DNA of 64,000 nucleotides from an uncultured Paracoccaceae bacterium. Its GTDB lineage: Bacteria; Pseudomonadota; Alphaproteobacteria; Rhodobacterales; Rhodobacteraceae. Positions 17,647-26,619 of the stretch are shown here, piece by piece. The stretch is taken from positions 186,001-250,000 of the forward strand of contig CANLDN010000006.1 of assembly GCA_947489445.1 (NCBI GenBank), written 5' to 3'. The notes beneath the pieces were generated by a model. It had not been told where the DNA came from. It saw only the letters and a list, made by a program, of their open reading frames with translations, and ran no database searches. Position 1 is the stretch's first letter, and each line of letters opens with the position of its first letter. Both the position numbers and the translations under genes were made by a program.

Positions 17647-18049
17647 GCCTGCTCCTGATTGATGCGCAGTTCAAAAAAATGGAGGCCAAGCCGCGCGCAC
17701 TGCTTCAGATGGAAAGTGCCGTGACTGTTACAAGCCGGTCTGTGATAAAACGCACAAAGTTCTAGTGTTAGTTGTGCGCGCTTGCCGTCTGGGTCAAAAT
17801 GCCACGCACCTGCCGGGGGTCGGATCCGGTGGGGGACGGATCGTAGGTGAGCGAACGTCATTCTGCGTAACGGTGGCCCGTCGCGGCTGTGCTGTGCGAA
17901 GTCGGCTAATTGCAGCAATGCCGGATCTGGCCATACAGTCGTTTTCGCAGCGTTTCGTGTTGCGGGTATTGATCCGAATTGTGTGTTGGCATGCCAAAAA
18001 TGTGGTAAATGCATGCCAATAAACAAACGTCCAAAAAGGAACGCACAGA
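17647..18049. other. Divergent spacer between tail-collar and VOC genes
   Basis: This 403-bp non-coding region must carry two divergent promoters. The left part next to the tail-collar gene has no clear features. The right end holds the palindromic motif annotated at 17986-18019. I see no ORF with coding character. Confidence 0.45.
17986..18019. promoter_or_regulatory. Palindrome TTGGCATGCCAA plus half-repeat upstream of the VOC gene
   Basis: A perfect 12-bp palindrome TTGGCATGCCAA at 17986-17997 is followed about 13 bp later by the half-copy GCATGCCAA at 18011-18019. The half-copy lies only 31 bp before the VOC start. The position suits an operator; the binding protein is unknown. Confidence 0.45.
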
Positions 18050-18466
18050 ATGATTGCCTATGTTACCGTTGGTGCTGACGACATCGCGCGTGCAAAGCGG
18101 TTTTATTCAGCGTTCCTGCCAGCCCTTGACTACGGGCTGGAGGAGGGCCCTGAGGGCCTGAGCTATGCGCTACCGGTGCCACCGGGTCAGTCTCCTGTTC
18201 TGCCTGATTTCTATGTGAAACCAACATTTGATGGACGTCCGGCCTCGGCTGGCAACGGTGCGATGGTCGCATTCGAGGCGCGCAATCAAAAACAGGTCCG
18301 TGATCTTCATGCCGCAGCACTTGCCGCAGGCGGTTTCGACGAGGGCCAGCCGGGCTTTCGCGCTGCGTATGGGCCACATTTTTATGTTGGCTACTTGCGC
18401 GACCCTCAAGGCAACAAGATCGCATTGTTCTCCAGCGATCCAGACGAGCCCGGACGCGACGGATAA
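18050..18466 (+). CDS. VOC-family (glyoxalase-like) protein
   Basis: A 138-residue cytosolic protein of the vicinal-oxygen-chelate fold. The N-terminal MIAYVTVGADDIARAKRFYSAFL is the classic first beta-alpha module, and the C-terminal HFYVGYLRDPQGNKIALF supplies the strand with a conserved D-P-x-G-N motif. Members range from glyoxalases and dioxygenases to metal-free drug-binding proteins, and the substrate cannot be assigned. The start follows AAAAGGAACGCACAGA. It is transcribed alone and converges on the ketopantoate-reductase-like gene. Confidence 0.85.
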   Translation: MIAYVTVGADDIARAKRFYSAFLPALDYGLEEGPEGLSYALPVPPGQSPVLPDFYVKPTFDGRPASAGNGAMVAFEARNQKQVRDLHAAALAAGGFDEGQPGFRAAYGPHFYVGYLRDPQGNKIALFSSDPDEPGRDG

Positions 18467-18569
18467 CCGAGGTGTCGCGGACGATAATAGCGCCGGGTTT
18501 GCATCCCAGACCGGAAGGCTGCCAGATCGATGGCGCTTTTACGCCGCGCGGTGGAGCGCGCTGGTTTCG

Positions 18570-19550
18570 CTAAGGTACGATCCTGCCACCTACCGGAACA
18601 ACCCCCAGCCGGGGCCTCGCGGGGTTGGCAAATGCTTCATGGATCATCCCGGTGACAAGGTGGTTCATGGGTGTGGCGATACCATGTATTTCGGCTTGCC
18701 GGACGATATGGCCGTTCAGCCAATCAACCTCGGGCCTGCGACCCGCTGCATAGTCGTCAGCCATTGATGACCGGGCCGCCGGGTCAATACGCAGCATGGA
18801 TTGGGCGATGCGCAGGAATAGGACATTTGGCAGACGCAGCAGCGTCGGCAATATGCGCGGATGCACCTTGCCCAGCCGTTCCAGTTTGATCCCCTCTGCC
18901 TTGGCAACGGCCAACCCTTCCACGATGCAGGTGGCCAGCACCCGCCGCCAGTCGCGATCTTCCAGTTGCGTTTTCAGGGGCAGGCCGGACAGTGCATTCA
19001 GCGCATTGTTGAGGTTCATCAGCAGTTTGGACCACTGCACGCCGGTCATGTTGTCGTGGCAATGCGCATCAATTGGGGTATCGGCAAGCGCATCACACAA
19101 TTTGGCTCCGCCCGGGGCAAGAATGATTTCACCATCAGTCGTTTGGATGAAATGATCGGGCGCTTGGCGTACCACGTTAAACCCGACCATGCCCGCAATC
19201 ACGCGATCTGGACCAAGCGTGTTGGCAAGCACGTCCGGATTGGTGATCCCGTTTTGCAGGCTAATCACCGGCACATCTTCAGGCGCGTGCTTTTTGATCA
19301 GTCGCGCGGCTTCTGCCGTATCTGCCGATTTGACGCAAAGCAGTATCGTCGTTGCGTTGGACAATGCGCTTGGGTCATCGGTCACAAGCGGATATATGTG
19401 ACGTGATTGACCGTCCATGGCGGTAACGGTCAGCCCATCCGCCAGCGCCTTTACCAACGATTTACGCCCGATCAATGTGACCGTATTGTCCGCCGCCAGC
19501 ATCCCGCCCACATAGCAGCCGATCGATCCGGCCCCCAGAACGGTGATCAT
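18570..19550 (-). CDS. 2-dehydropantoate 2-reductase family protein (PanE/ApbA-like)
   Basis: A 326-residue NAD(P)-dependent reductase. The N-terminus MITVLGAGSIGCYVGGML is the nucleotide-binding Rossmann motif. Further family marks are VKSADTAEAARLIKK, ISLQNGITNPDVL and VQWSKLLMNLNNALNALSG, where the Lys is the expected catalytic residue. The start at 19550 overlaps the stop of the FAD dehydrogenase (ATGA). The ketopantoate reaction belongs to coenzyme A synthesis, but PanE paralogues also reduce other 2-oxo acids. Being last in a catabolic operon rather than near panB/panC favours a substrate-specific paralogue, so I give no gene symbol. Confidence 0.85.
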   Translation of the reverse strand: MITVLGAGSIGCYVGGMLAADNTVTLIGRKSLVKALADGLTVTAMDGQSRHIYPLVTDDPSALSNATTILLCVKSADTAEAARLIKKHAPEDVPVISLQNGITNPDVLANTLGPDRVIAGMVGFNVVRQAPDHFIQTTDGEIILAPGGAKLCDALADTPIDAHCHDNMTGVQWSKLLMNLNNALNALSGLPLKTQLEDRDWRRVLATCIVEGLAVAKAEGIKLERLGKVHPRILPTLLRLPNVLFLRIAQSMLRIDPAARSSMADDYAAGRRPEVDWLNGHIVRQAEIHGIATPMNHLVTGMIHEAFANPARPRLGVVPVGGRIVP

Positions 19551-21190
19551 CCGGCGGCCCGCCCGGCGCGACGACCCGAATGAATGCAACCGCCAAGAAA
19601 TGTCCCCTCGAGCGCGTTATTGCCGTGATATCCGCCCCCGCCAAAGCCAGCGGCCTCTCCTGCGGCATAAAGCCCATCGATAGTGTTGCCGCCGGGGGCG
19701 AAGACGCGGGCATCAAGGTCGGTGTGGATGCCGCCCAGCGTCTTGCGGGTGACCACATGAAGTTTGACGGCAATCAGCGGGCCCTTTGCCGGATCAAGTA
19801 TCTTGTGCGGCTTGGCCGTGCGGATCAGCTTGTCGCCCAGATAGTTGCGGGCGGTGTGGATGGCCGATACCTGCGCGTCTTTCGTAAAGGGATTGTCCAT
19901 CTGCGCATCCCGCGCCTCAATCTGCGCACGCAGGCGGGCGGGGTCGATCAGATTGCCACCCAATTGGTTCATGCCATTCACCAGTGTGTCGAAATCATTG
20001 GCGACGACGAAGTCCTCGCCCTTTTCCTTGAACGCCTCAACTGCTGTAGTCGCCCCCTTGCCCAAGCGCTCTTTCAACACGCCGCGCCATTGCCCGCCTG
20101 TCAGGTCAGGGTTCTGTTCGGACCCCGAAAGCGCGAATTCCTTTTCAATGATCTTCTGGGTTAGCACGAACCAGGTGTGGTCATACCCGCGTCTGCAAAT
20201 CTCGTGCAGGGTCGACATCGTGTCGAACCCCGGCAGACAGGGGGCAGGCAGCCGTTCGCCGGTGGCATCGAACCACATGGATGACGGCCCGGGCAGGATG
20301 CGGATACCGTGATGCGGCCAGATCGGATCCCAATTATGGACGCCTTCGGTGTAATGCCACATGCGGTCGGTATTGATCAGTTCGGCCCCAGCATCCTTGA
20401 CGATATCCAGCAGCAGCCCGTCCACATGTTCGGGCACACCCGACACCAACTTGTCCGGCAGTGGGCCCGATTTGCTGGCATCCCAGTTGCGGCGGACCAG
20501 ATCGAAATTGCCGCCGATGCCGCCGGAGGTGACGATGACCTGTTCGCAACGTATGTCGAAATCATCGACCACATCGCGATTGGTCGCAGCCCCACGCACA
20601 GCGTCATCCGGGGCGAGGATTTCGCCCGCAACGCCAGTAACTTTGCCATCGGTGATGTCCAACCGCGTCACACGGTGGCGGAAACGGAACGTCACCTTGC
20701 CCGCCTGTTCACCTGCCAGCACGCGATCTTCGAACGGCTTCAACACGCCCGGCCCCGTCCCCCACGTGATATGAAAGCGCGGGATCGAATTGCCATGCCC
20801 ATCCGCAAACGACCCACCACGTTCAGCCCAGCCAACGACCGGAAACCAGCGCATGCCAAGGCTATGCAGCCATGGGCGCATCTCGCCCGACGCAAAATCC
20901 AGATATGCATTCGCCCATTCACGGGGCCAGTGATCCTCTGGCCGGTCAAACTGCGCCGATCCCATCCAGTCATTCGTGGCCAGGCTCAGGCTGTCCTTCA
21001 CCCGCATCCGCCGCTGTTCGGGTGTGTCGATCATCAAAAGACCACCCAAGGACCAGAACGCCTGCCCGCCAAGGTTTTGCCGTCCCTCCTGATCCAGAAT
21101 GGTGACCGTCTTGCCTCGCTCCAGCAGTTCATGTGCTGCGACCAGCCCGGCCAAGCCGCCCCCGATGATCACCACATCGCTTTGCATCAT
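19547..21190 (-). CDS. FAD-binding dehydrogenase (fumarate-reductase/KstD-like flavoprotein)
   Basis: A 547-residue flavoprotein. It begins MMQSDVVIIGGGLAGLVAAHEL, a canonical FAD Rossmann motif, and ends with LDARVFAPGGNTIDGLYAAGEAAGFGG and YHGNNALEGTFLGGCIHSGRRAG, the FAD-binding terminus of the 3-ketosteroid-dehydrogenase/fumarate-reductase flavoprotein family. The length suits the predicted oxidoreductases of that family rather than secreted flavocytochromes; there is no signal peptide. The substrate is unknown. The ATG at 21190 overlaps the stop of the BASS symporter, and its own stop overlaps the PanE-like start, so three genes are translationally chained. Confidence 0.85.
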   Translation of the reverse strand: MMQSDVVIIGGGLAGLVAAHELLERGKTVTILDQEGRQNLGGQAFWSLGGLLMIDTPEQRRMRVKDSLSLATNDWMGSAQFDRPEDHWPREWANAYLDFASGEMRPWLHSLGMRWFPVVGWAERGGSFADGHGNSIPRFHITWGTGPGVLKPFEDRVLAGEQAGKVTFRFRHRVTRLDITDGKVTGVAGEILAPDDAVRGAATNRDVVDDFDIRCEQVIVTSGGIGGNFDLVRRNWDASKSGPLPDKLVSGVPEHVDGLLLDIVKDAGAELINTDRMWHYTEGVHNWDPIWPHHGIRILPGPSSMWFDATGERLPAPCLPGFDTMSTLHEICRRGYDHTWFVLTQKIIEKEFALSGSEQNPDLTGGQWRGVLKERLGKGATTAVEAFKEKGEDFVVANDFDTLVNGMNQLGGNLIDPARLRAQIEARDAQMDNPFTKDAQVSAIHTARNYLGDKLIRTAKPHKILDPAKGPLIAVKLHVVTRKTLGGIHTDLDARVFAPGGNTIDGLYAAGEAAGFGGGGYHGNNALEGTFLGGCIHSGRRAGRAAG

Positions 21191-22059
21191 TCTGCCCCCT
21201 TGGTTGCGCGGCGCATCAGGTAGCCGCCCGGCAGTGCGCCCAGATACATCAGGATACCATACATGGCCGCGGGCAGGGCGATGGCGGGCAATACCTCTGG
21301 CCCTGCATGCATCATGGCGGCCAATGTGATGCCGAGCGTTGAATTCTGGATGCCTGTTTCCATCGCAACGGCGGCACGATCCCGCACCGTCAGGCCCGCG
21401 ATCCGCGCGATGGCCCAGCCCATCGCCAGCAAAGTGATCACCATCAAGAACATCAGCGGCGCAAGTGTGGCGAAGTTGGCGGTGAACACATCCCACGATG
21501 CGGCCAGCGCGCCTAAGACAATGACGACAAAAAGAACTGTAGCGAGGATCGAGACACCCCGTTCAATCCGACTGACCAAACCGGGTGCGATCGCACGAAA
21601 GATCATGCCCAGCGCGACCGGCACCGTTGTAATGGCGAACATCGCGAGCGCGAGGCCCGTGATGTTGATATCAAGGCTGCCCGCCTCCATGAACAATCCG
21701 GCCCAGAACACGATCAGGATCGGGACCGTGATGACGGACAAGAGACTGATCAATCCGGTCAACGAAATGGACAGGGCCAGCGTACCGCCCACCAGCTTTG
21801 TCAGGATGTTGGACGTCACGCCGCCCGGGCAGACCGACAGGATCATGACCCCAAATGCCAGCTCCCCGCTCAGGCCGAACGCTATGACAAAGGCGTAGGC
21901 TACAAGGGGCAGGATGATCACCTGCGCAAACAACCCGGCGATCAATGCGCGGGGTTGGCGGATGATCCGGACGAAATCCCCGACCGTCAGACCCAACCCA
22001 AGGGACAGCATGATGATCCCCAAAGACACTGGCAAAAAGATGGATAGCAATGCGTCCAT
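21187..22059 (-). CDS. Bile acid:sodium symporter (BASS) family transporter
   Basis: A 290-residue integral-membrane protein with roughly nine to ten hydrophobic helices. It shows the two family signatures: CPGGVTSNILT in the first half and METGIQNSTLGI in the second, which form the Na+- and substrate-binding cross-over regions. BASS proteins import bile acids, pyruvate, pantoate or other organic anions with sodium; which anion is used here is not visible. The ATG follows a GGGAGGATCATCACC site. Its coupling to the FAD dehydrogenase and PanE-like gene suggests import of the acid that these enzymes process. Confidence 0.88.
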   Translation of the reverse strand: MDALLSIFLPVSLGIIMLSLGLGLTVGDFVRIIRQPRALIAGLFAQVIILPLVAYAFVIAFGLSGELAFGVMILSVCPGGVTSNILTKLVGGTLALSISLTGLISLLSVITVPILIVFWAGLFMEAGSLDINITGLALAMFAITTVPVALGMIFRAIAPGLVSRIERGVSILATVLFVVIVLGALAASWDVFTANFATLAPLMFLMVITLLAMGWAIARIAGLTVRDRAAVAMETGIQNSTLGITLAAMMHAGPEVLPAIALPAAMYGILMYLGALPGGYLMRRATKGAE

Positions 22060-22147
22060 GGTGATGATCCTCCCTGTTCATTCTTTGTTAAGGATCATAG
22101 TTGCCGTGGCGACGGGCTTGTCAAACGTCCTGCGTATTTTCGTGGCG

Positions 22148-22921
22148 TCAGGTGCCTTTCCAAACGGGCGGGCGTTTTTCAACAAAGGCGCGGGCGCCTT
22201 CACGGGCATCGGCTGATTGGCCCAGCTCTTTGATCAGGCGGTCGTTTTCGGGCCAATTGCGCGCCTCATCCTCGGCATAAACCATTGCAGATAGCGCCAT
22301 GGTCGCCCGCACGGCCAGCGGTGCGTTGCGCGCAATTTGGGCGGCCAACGTTTGAGCTGCCGCCAAGGCACCCCCATCCGGCACGACCTTGTTGAGCAAT
22401 CCCCAATCGGCAGCATCACTGGCCCCAAAGGCAGCCCCGGTCAGCAAAATCTCGTTCGCGCGGACGCGCGATATATAATGTGGCAAGCGGATCGCGCCGC
22501 CAGCGCCCGCCACCAGACCAATGGTCGGCTCGGGCAAGGCGAATTGCGCAGACTGGCCCGCAATGGCAAGGTCGCAGGTCAACATCATCTCAAACCCACC
22601 CGCCAGCGCGGCCCCTTCGACGGCAGCAATAACGGGCTTGGTCCGTGCGCGGTTCACAAAACCACCAAACCCGTATTGACCAAACAGGATCTCATCGCCT
22701 GCCCCACCGGCAAAGGCCTTCAGATCCATGCCTGCGCAAAAGAGCTTGCCCGCACCGGTCAGGATCGCGACGCGCACATCCGGATCGGCTTCCACCTTGT
22801 CGAAAGCGTCGCGCATTGCGTCACAAACTGCGGGATTGATCGCGTTGCGTTGATCTGGGCGGTTCAGGGTAATGGTCGCGATACCATCAGCGACACTATA
22901 TAGAACGGGATCATTGCTCAT
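22148..22921 (-). CDS. Enoyl-CoA hydratase/isomerase (crotonase) family protein
   Basis: A 257-residue crotonase. Oxyanion-hole elements are GAGKLFCAGMDLKAF and VEGAALAGGFEMMLTCDLAIAG. The second-site stretch ALPEPTIGLVAGAGGAIRL ends in the usual LPHYI helix, and LLTGAAFGASDAADWGLLNKVV follows. One acidic residue in the PEP segment could act as the catalytic Glu. I chose the ATG at 22921 because the frame upstream lies inside the ligase gene and AAGGAAG is placed correctly; the overlap with the ligase is 11 bp. The next gene starts 88 bp downstream. Its pairing with an acyl-CoA ligase implies hydration or isomerisation of the CoA thioester that the ligase makes. Confidence 0.88.
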   Translation of the reverse strand: MSNDPVLYSVADGIATITLNRPDQRNAINPAVCDAMRDAFDKVEADPDVRVAILTGAGKLFCAGMDLKAFAGGAGDEILFGQYGFGGFVNRARTKPVIAAVEGAALAGGFEMMLTCDLAIAGQSAQFALPEPTIGLVAGAGGAIRLPHYISRVRANEILLTGAAFGASDAADWGLLNKVVPDGGALAAAQTLAAQIARNAPLAVRATMALSAMVYAEDEARNWPENDRLIKELGQSADAREGARAFVEKRPPVWKGT

Positions 22922-24548
22922 CTTCAGCTTCCTTTTCGGCACGGAGGCGCAGGTCGGCGCGGATAATCTTGCCCGTGGTGGTCAAGGGCATGTCGTGGAT
23001 GAACCGGACAACGCGGGGGTATTCATAAGCCGCAAGCCGGGCTTTGACATAGGCCGCGATGTCGCTGGCAAGCGCATCAGAGGGCGTCTGCCCATCGACA
23101 AGCTGTACATAGGCGGCCACGACCGATCCGCGCAATGCATCTGGCTTGCCAACAACCCCTGCCATCTGAACAGCAGGGTGGGTCAGCAGGCAATCTTCAA
23201 TCTCGGCGGGGCCGATGCGATAGCCGCCGGAACTGATGATATCATCGTCACGGCCAATGAAACGAATGCGGCCCGTCGGGGTCTTGCAGCCCTTGTCGCC
23301 CGTCAGCAGCCATTTCTGGCCACTCACCTCAATGAACTTGGCTGCGGTGGCATCCGGATTGTTCCAGTATTCCAGAAACATCACCGGGTCAGGTGCGCGG
23401 ACAGCGATATCGCCCTCTTCATCCACCGCACAGATGCGACCGTTCTCGATAATCTCGACATCATGTCCGGGGACGGAGAACCCCATCACCCCCGGTTCAG
23501 CAGGTTTGAGGGCGGCACAGGATGACACGATCATGTTGCATTCGGTCTGGCCGTAGAATTCGTTGATCGTTGTGCCAAACACCTGTTGACCCCAGGTGAT
23601 CAACTCCCTGCCCAGCGTTTCGCCCCCGCTGGCGACAGATCGCATGGGGACCGGCGCATCTGGCGGATCAAGCCGCATCATCTTCAGTGCGGTGGGCGGT
23701 AGAAATGCATTGCGGATGCCATGAGTGCGGATCAGGTCGAACGCGGCCTTCGCGGTGAACTTTTCGAAGCGACAGGCAACGACCGGCACGCCATGATGCA
23801 AGGCAGGCATCAGCACATCCAGCAGCCCGCCAATCCATGCCCAATCAGCCGGGGTCCAGATACGGTCACCGGGTTGGGGAAAGAAATCATGGCTCATCTC
23901 GACGCCGGGCAGATGGCCCAGCAGGACACGATGCGCATGCAGAGCGCCCTTGGGTGCGCCCGTCGTGCCAGACGTATAGATCAGGATCGCCGGGTCATCA
24001 GCATGGGTTTCAACAGCTGCAAATTCCGATGATTGCGCCTGACACAACGCATGCAAATCGTCCGCATGATCTGTCTGGCCGTCCACGCTCAGGATGATAT
24101 CCAACGCGGGCAAAGACGCCCGCAACGTGGCAAGGGTCTTTGCGCCCGCTGCATTGGTGATCAGGGCGCGCGTGCCGGAATCGCGTAGGCGGTGCAACAG
24201 CGCATCTGGCCCGAATAACGTAAAAAGAGGCAGTGCGACGCAACCTAATTTGGCAATTGCGATATGGGCCGCAGCCGTTTCCACACATTGCGGCAGCAAG
24301 ACAGCAACGCGATCACCGCGCTGCAGGTTTGGGCGCAATGCATTTGCCAGTTGGTTTGACAGATCACGCAGGTCGGCAAAACTGTATGTTGTGGCACCGC
24401 CACCATCCGCCACATCAAAGATTGCTGGCGCGTCCGGTGTCCTGTCCGCCCAGCGGTCGCATATATCGACACCGATATTGTAGCGCGCTGGCACGTCCCA
24501 GGCAAAGCTGTCGCGGATTGCATCAAGTGTGGACAGCTTGGGTAACAT
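22911..24548 (-). CDS. AMP-dependent acyl-CoA ligase (medium-chain/ACSM-like)
   Basis: A 545-residue adenylate-forming ligase that activates a carboxylic acid to its CoA thioester through an acyl-AMP. Motifs in order are the ATP-binding P-loop ILIYTSGTTGAPKGALHAHR, the adenine-pocket YGQTECN, the hinge region WLLTGDKGCKTPTGRIRFIGRDDDII and the C-terminal catalytic lysine in LTTTGKIIRADLR. The overall layout matches acetyl-/medium-chain acyl-CoA synthetases. The start is uncertain: 24548 gives the usual family length, 24623 would add 25 residues, and neither has a good ribosome site. It is the first gene of the minus-strand catabolic operon. Confidence 0.87.
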   Translation of the reverse strand: MLPKLSTLDAIRDSFAWDVPARYNIGVDICDRWADRTPDAPAIFDVADGGGATTYSFADLRDLSNQLANALRPNLQRGDRVAVLLPQCVETAAAHIAIAKLGCVALPLFTLFGPDALLHRLRDSGTRALITNAAGAKTLATLRASLPALDIILSVDGQTDHADDLHALCQAQSSEFAAVETHADDPAILIYTSGTTGAPKGALHAHRVLLGHLPGVEMSHDFFPQPGDRIWTPADWAWIGGLLDVLMPALHHGVPVVACRFEKFTAKAAFDLIRTHGIRNAFLPPTALKMMRLDPPDAPVPMRSVASGGETLGRELITWGQQVFGTTINEFYGQTECNMIVSSCAALKPAEPGVMGFSVPGHDVEIIENGRICAVDEEGDIAVRAPDPVMFLEYWNNPDATAAKFIEVSGQKWLLTGDKGCKTPTGRIRFIGRDDDIISSGGYRIGPAEIEDCLLTHPAVQMAGVVGKPDALRGSVVAAYVQLVDGQTPSDALASDIAAYVKARLAAYEYPRVVRFIHDMPLTTTGKIIRADLRLRAEKEAEDEQ

Positions 24549-25243
24549 CGTGATGTGACGATGAAAGGCGGGCCCAATGATGTCAATGCGGCTGTCAATA
24601 AGCGATTCGTTAACGATGGGCATTTTGGGCGTGTTTTCGCCGACGTAATTTTGCGATCCCTATACTTTTGGATAGGAGTCGAGCCAAAATTGACGCGACG
24701 TCATCTTTTAAAATTGAAATGTATTAACGCCCGGCAAGACGCCATATTTGGTGTTTTCAGCGCCTATTCCACCAGTTATGGGCTGATTTTGCGCCATTTC
24801 AGTGCCTCCGCCTTGAACATTAACGGAAGATGAATGCATTGTTTCTGTTTGGTTCACTAGAGGCTGACCATACAAGGATTAACAAGTCGTTAAGCGTGTA
24901 GAACCATGGCGATAGTTGCACACAGCAATGTCTTTGCGGAGTAATGAGTTAATGTATATCGGGCCGTTTCCTTCGAATGATAACACGCCAGTCAGTGCGT
25001 CCAGCAGCACGTCATCCGTGCCAAAGGATCGTGCGCATCTACGGGTCGCGTCGACATCTGATGACGCGGTGCGTGGCAAACCAACCGCTGCAGCATGCGA
25101 TCGTTTTCCAGATGTCGACGATATTCTTGAGCGCCTCACCAACCACACGGATATTGCAAGACAATCTGCAGGTCAGCGGGGTTAATCTGACGTCACTGCG
25201 CGCGGTTGCTACGCAAGCGCGCGGATGTCAGTAAAAGGCAAAA
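24549..25243. other. Spacer between the catabolic operon and the PepSY/two-component operon
   Basis: This 695-bp stretch must carry divergent promoters. Apart from the doubtful short ORF at 24952-25185, I see no coding region and no recognisable operator. Confidence 0.45.
24952..25185 (+). CDS. Possible small hypothetical protein
   Basis: A 77-residue frame beginning MYIGPFPSNDNTPVSASSS, preceded by GGAG ten bases upstream of the ATG. It is rich in Ser, Asp and Thr, has no membrane segment, and ends in a short amphipathic stretch (FPDVDDILERLTN). I do not recognise it. It is included because nothing opposes it on the other strand and it points toward the exported PepSY-like gene 58 bp downstream; it may equally be a chance ORF. 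Confidence 0.28.
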   Translation: MYIGPFPSNDNTPVSASSSTSSVPKDRAHLRVASTSDDAVRGKPTAAACDRFPDVDDILERLTNHTDIARQSAGQRG

Positions 25244-25879
25244 GTGAAATCGTACCTTTTCCCCATTCTAACAAGTTTATGCATCGCTGCAGCCCCGGCG
25301 ACAGCCGACATCCGTGAGATGTCGCAGGCAGAGTTGCGCACTGCTGTCGCCACCAAACAAGCCATTGCGACGCGCCGTCTGATTGCCGGCGTTGAAAACC
25401 ATACTGGTGGCGATGTGGTCGAAATCCGCGCCTTCATTGTCGATGGTGTTGTGATGTACCGCGTCCTTGTGCGCCAGCAAAGCGGACAATTGGGGTCGAT
25501 CATGGTCGATGGCTCTACTGGATTTGCCGTGCCGGACCGATCACCCATCGGCCAAGAAGTTGCCCAATACGCACGTGAAACAAACCAGGATCGAACAGCC
25601 TCATCCAGCCCAGGCAATGTCAATGGAAACCGCGGTGGCTACAACGGCGGCGGTAACAACGGCAACGGCAATGGTAATGGCGGCGGAAATAACGGCGGCG
25701 GCAATGGGAATGGCGGTGGTAACAACGGCAACGGTGGCGGTAACAACGGCAATGGGAACGGTGGCGGGAATAACGGCGGCGGCAACGGGAATGGCGGGGG
25801 CAACGGCGGCGGTAATAACGGTAATGGGAATGGTGGCGGCAATAACGGCAACGGAAATGGTGGCCGAGGTCGCGGTTAA
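25244..25879 (+). CDS. Exported PepSY-like protein with Asn/Gly-rich tail
   Basis: A 211-residue protein with a GTG start (AAAAGGC site) and a Sec signal peptide (MKSYLFPILTSLCIAAAPATA). Residues about 25-100 form a small alpha/beta domain resembling a PepSY unit (ARRLIAGVENHTGGDVVEIRA is close to the pattern; then YRVLVRQQSGQLGSIMVDGSTG). From about residue 124 to the end it is almost pure Asn/Gly in units of NGNGGGNN, encoded by imperfect GGCGGCAAT-type repeats. PepSY-domain genes commonly sit directly upstream of OmpR-type two-component systems, as here (77-bp gap), so it may modulate or be controlled by the kinase. The tail resembles a disordered cell-surface linker. Confidence 0.75.
   Translation: MKSYLFPILTSLCIAAAPATADIREMSQAELRTAVATKQAIATRRLIAGVENHTGGDVVEIRAFIVDGVVMYRVLVRQQSGQLGSIMVDGSTGFAVPDRSPIGQEVAQYARETNQDRTASSSPGNVNGNRGGYNGGGNNGNGNGNGGGNNGGGNGNGGGNNGNGGGNNGNGNGGGNNGGGNGNGGGNGGGNNGNGNGGGNNGNGNGGRGRG
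25617..25868 (+). repeat. Low-complexity Asn/Gly codon repeat
   Basis: About 250 bp of imperfect tandem GGC/GGT/AAC/AAT codons inside the PepSY-like gene, with local units such as GGTGGCGGTAACAACGGC. It is in frame throughout. It is the most repetitive DNA in the window and is prone to length change. Confidence 0.85.
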
Positions 25880-25956
25880 CTGAACATCAGTGTCTGCGAT
25901 GACCATTGTCCCAAAATGGCCCAAATGTTGCCATGACGTCTGGTTAGTCAAATCCC

Positions 25957-26619
25957 ATGCGTATTCTCCTTGCCGAAGACGAGCACGTGCTCGCTGATCA
26001 AATCAAAAGTGTTCTCAAATCCGAAGGACGCGTCGTCGATATTGCGGGCGACGGTGTCGAAGCACAGTTTTTGGGCGAAACAGAACCTTACGATCTGATC
26101 ATCCTTGATATTGGCCTGCCACAGCGCGACGGTTTGACCGTGTTGAAAAGCTGGCGGGCAAATGGGATTGAAACACCTGTATTGATCCTGACCGCCCGCG
26201 ATGGATGGTCGGACCGGGTGGATGGGCTGGATGCAGGTGGGGATGATTATCTGACCAAACCCTTTCACATGCCGGAACTGTCTGCGCGTATCCGGGCCAT
26301 GATCAGGCGGCAATCTGGCCGTGCGAACCCCGTCTTCTGCAAAGATAACGTCAGCTTTGACTCTCGGAACAATCAAGTGATGGTCGGGGGAATGCCTGCC
26401 AGCCTGACATCGCAGGAAATCGCCGTCCTATCTTATCTGTTTCATAATTCCGGGCGGCTGGTGTCGCGCACTGAATTGTCCGAACATATTTATCAATATG
26501 ACGGTGATCGTGATTCAAACACGATTGCGGTGTTTGTAAATCGGCTGCGCAAGAAACTTGGCAACGATCTGATCGAAACCGTCAGAGGGCGCGGTTACGT
26601 CATTAAAGCAGCTGCATGA
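25957..26619 (+). CDS. OmpR/PhoP-family response regulator
   Basis: A 220-residue DNA-binding response regulator. The receiver domain has the acidic pair E7/D8, the phospho-acceptor D51 (LIILDIGLP), T79 and K101 (DDYLTKPF). The winged-helix effector domain covers about 125-218, with LTSQEIAVLSYLFHN, DSNTIAVFVNRLRKK and the terminal VRGRGYVIK. It overlaps the kinase gene by ATGA. It probably controls the upstream PepSY-like gene or envelope functions; the target is not visible. Confidence 0.94.
   Translation: MRILLAEDEHVLADQIKSVLKSEGRVVDIAGDGVEAQFLGETEPYDLIILDIGLPQRDGLTVLKSWRANGIETPVLILTARDGWSDRVDGLDAGGDDYLTKPFHMPELSARIRAMIRRQSGRANPVFCKDNVSFDSRNNQVMVGGMPASLTSQEIAVLSYLFHNSGRLVSRTELSEHIYQYDGDRDSNTIAVFVNRLRKKLGNDLIETVRGRGYVIKAAA

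Noticed and set aside
20309..21223. 304-residue plus-strand ORF
   Set aside because: It lies wholly opposite the FAD dehydrogenase, whose FAD motifs are unmistakable. It has no ribosome site and no family pattern.
25617..25868. CRISPR-like tandem repeats
   Set aside because: The units are short, continuous, in frame and without unique spacers; they encode an Asn/Gly tail.
25601..25951. Val/Ile/Ala-rich and Pro/Leu-rich minus-strand ORFs
   Set aside because: They are complements of the Asn/Gly codon repeat, so their low complexity is an artefact of the repeat.
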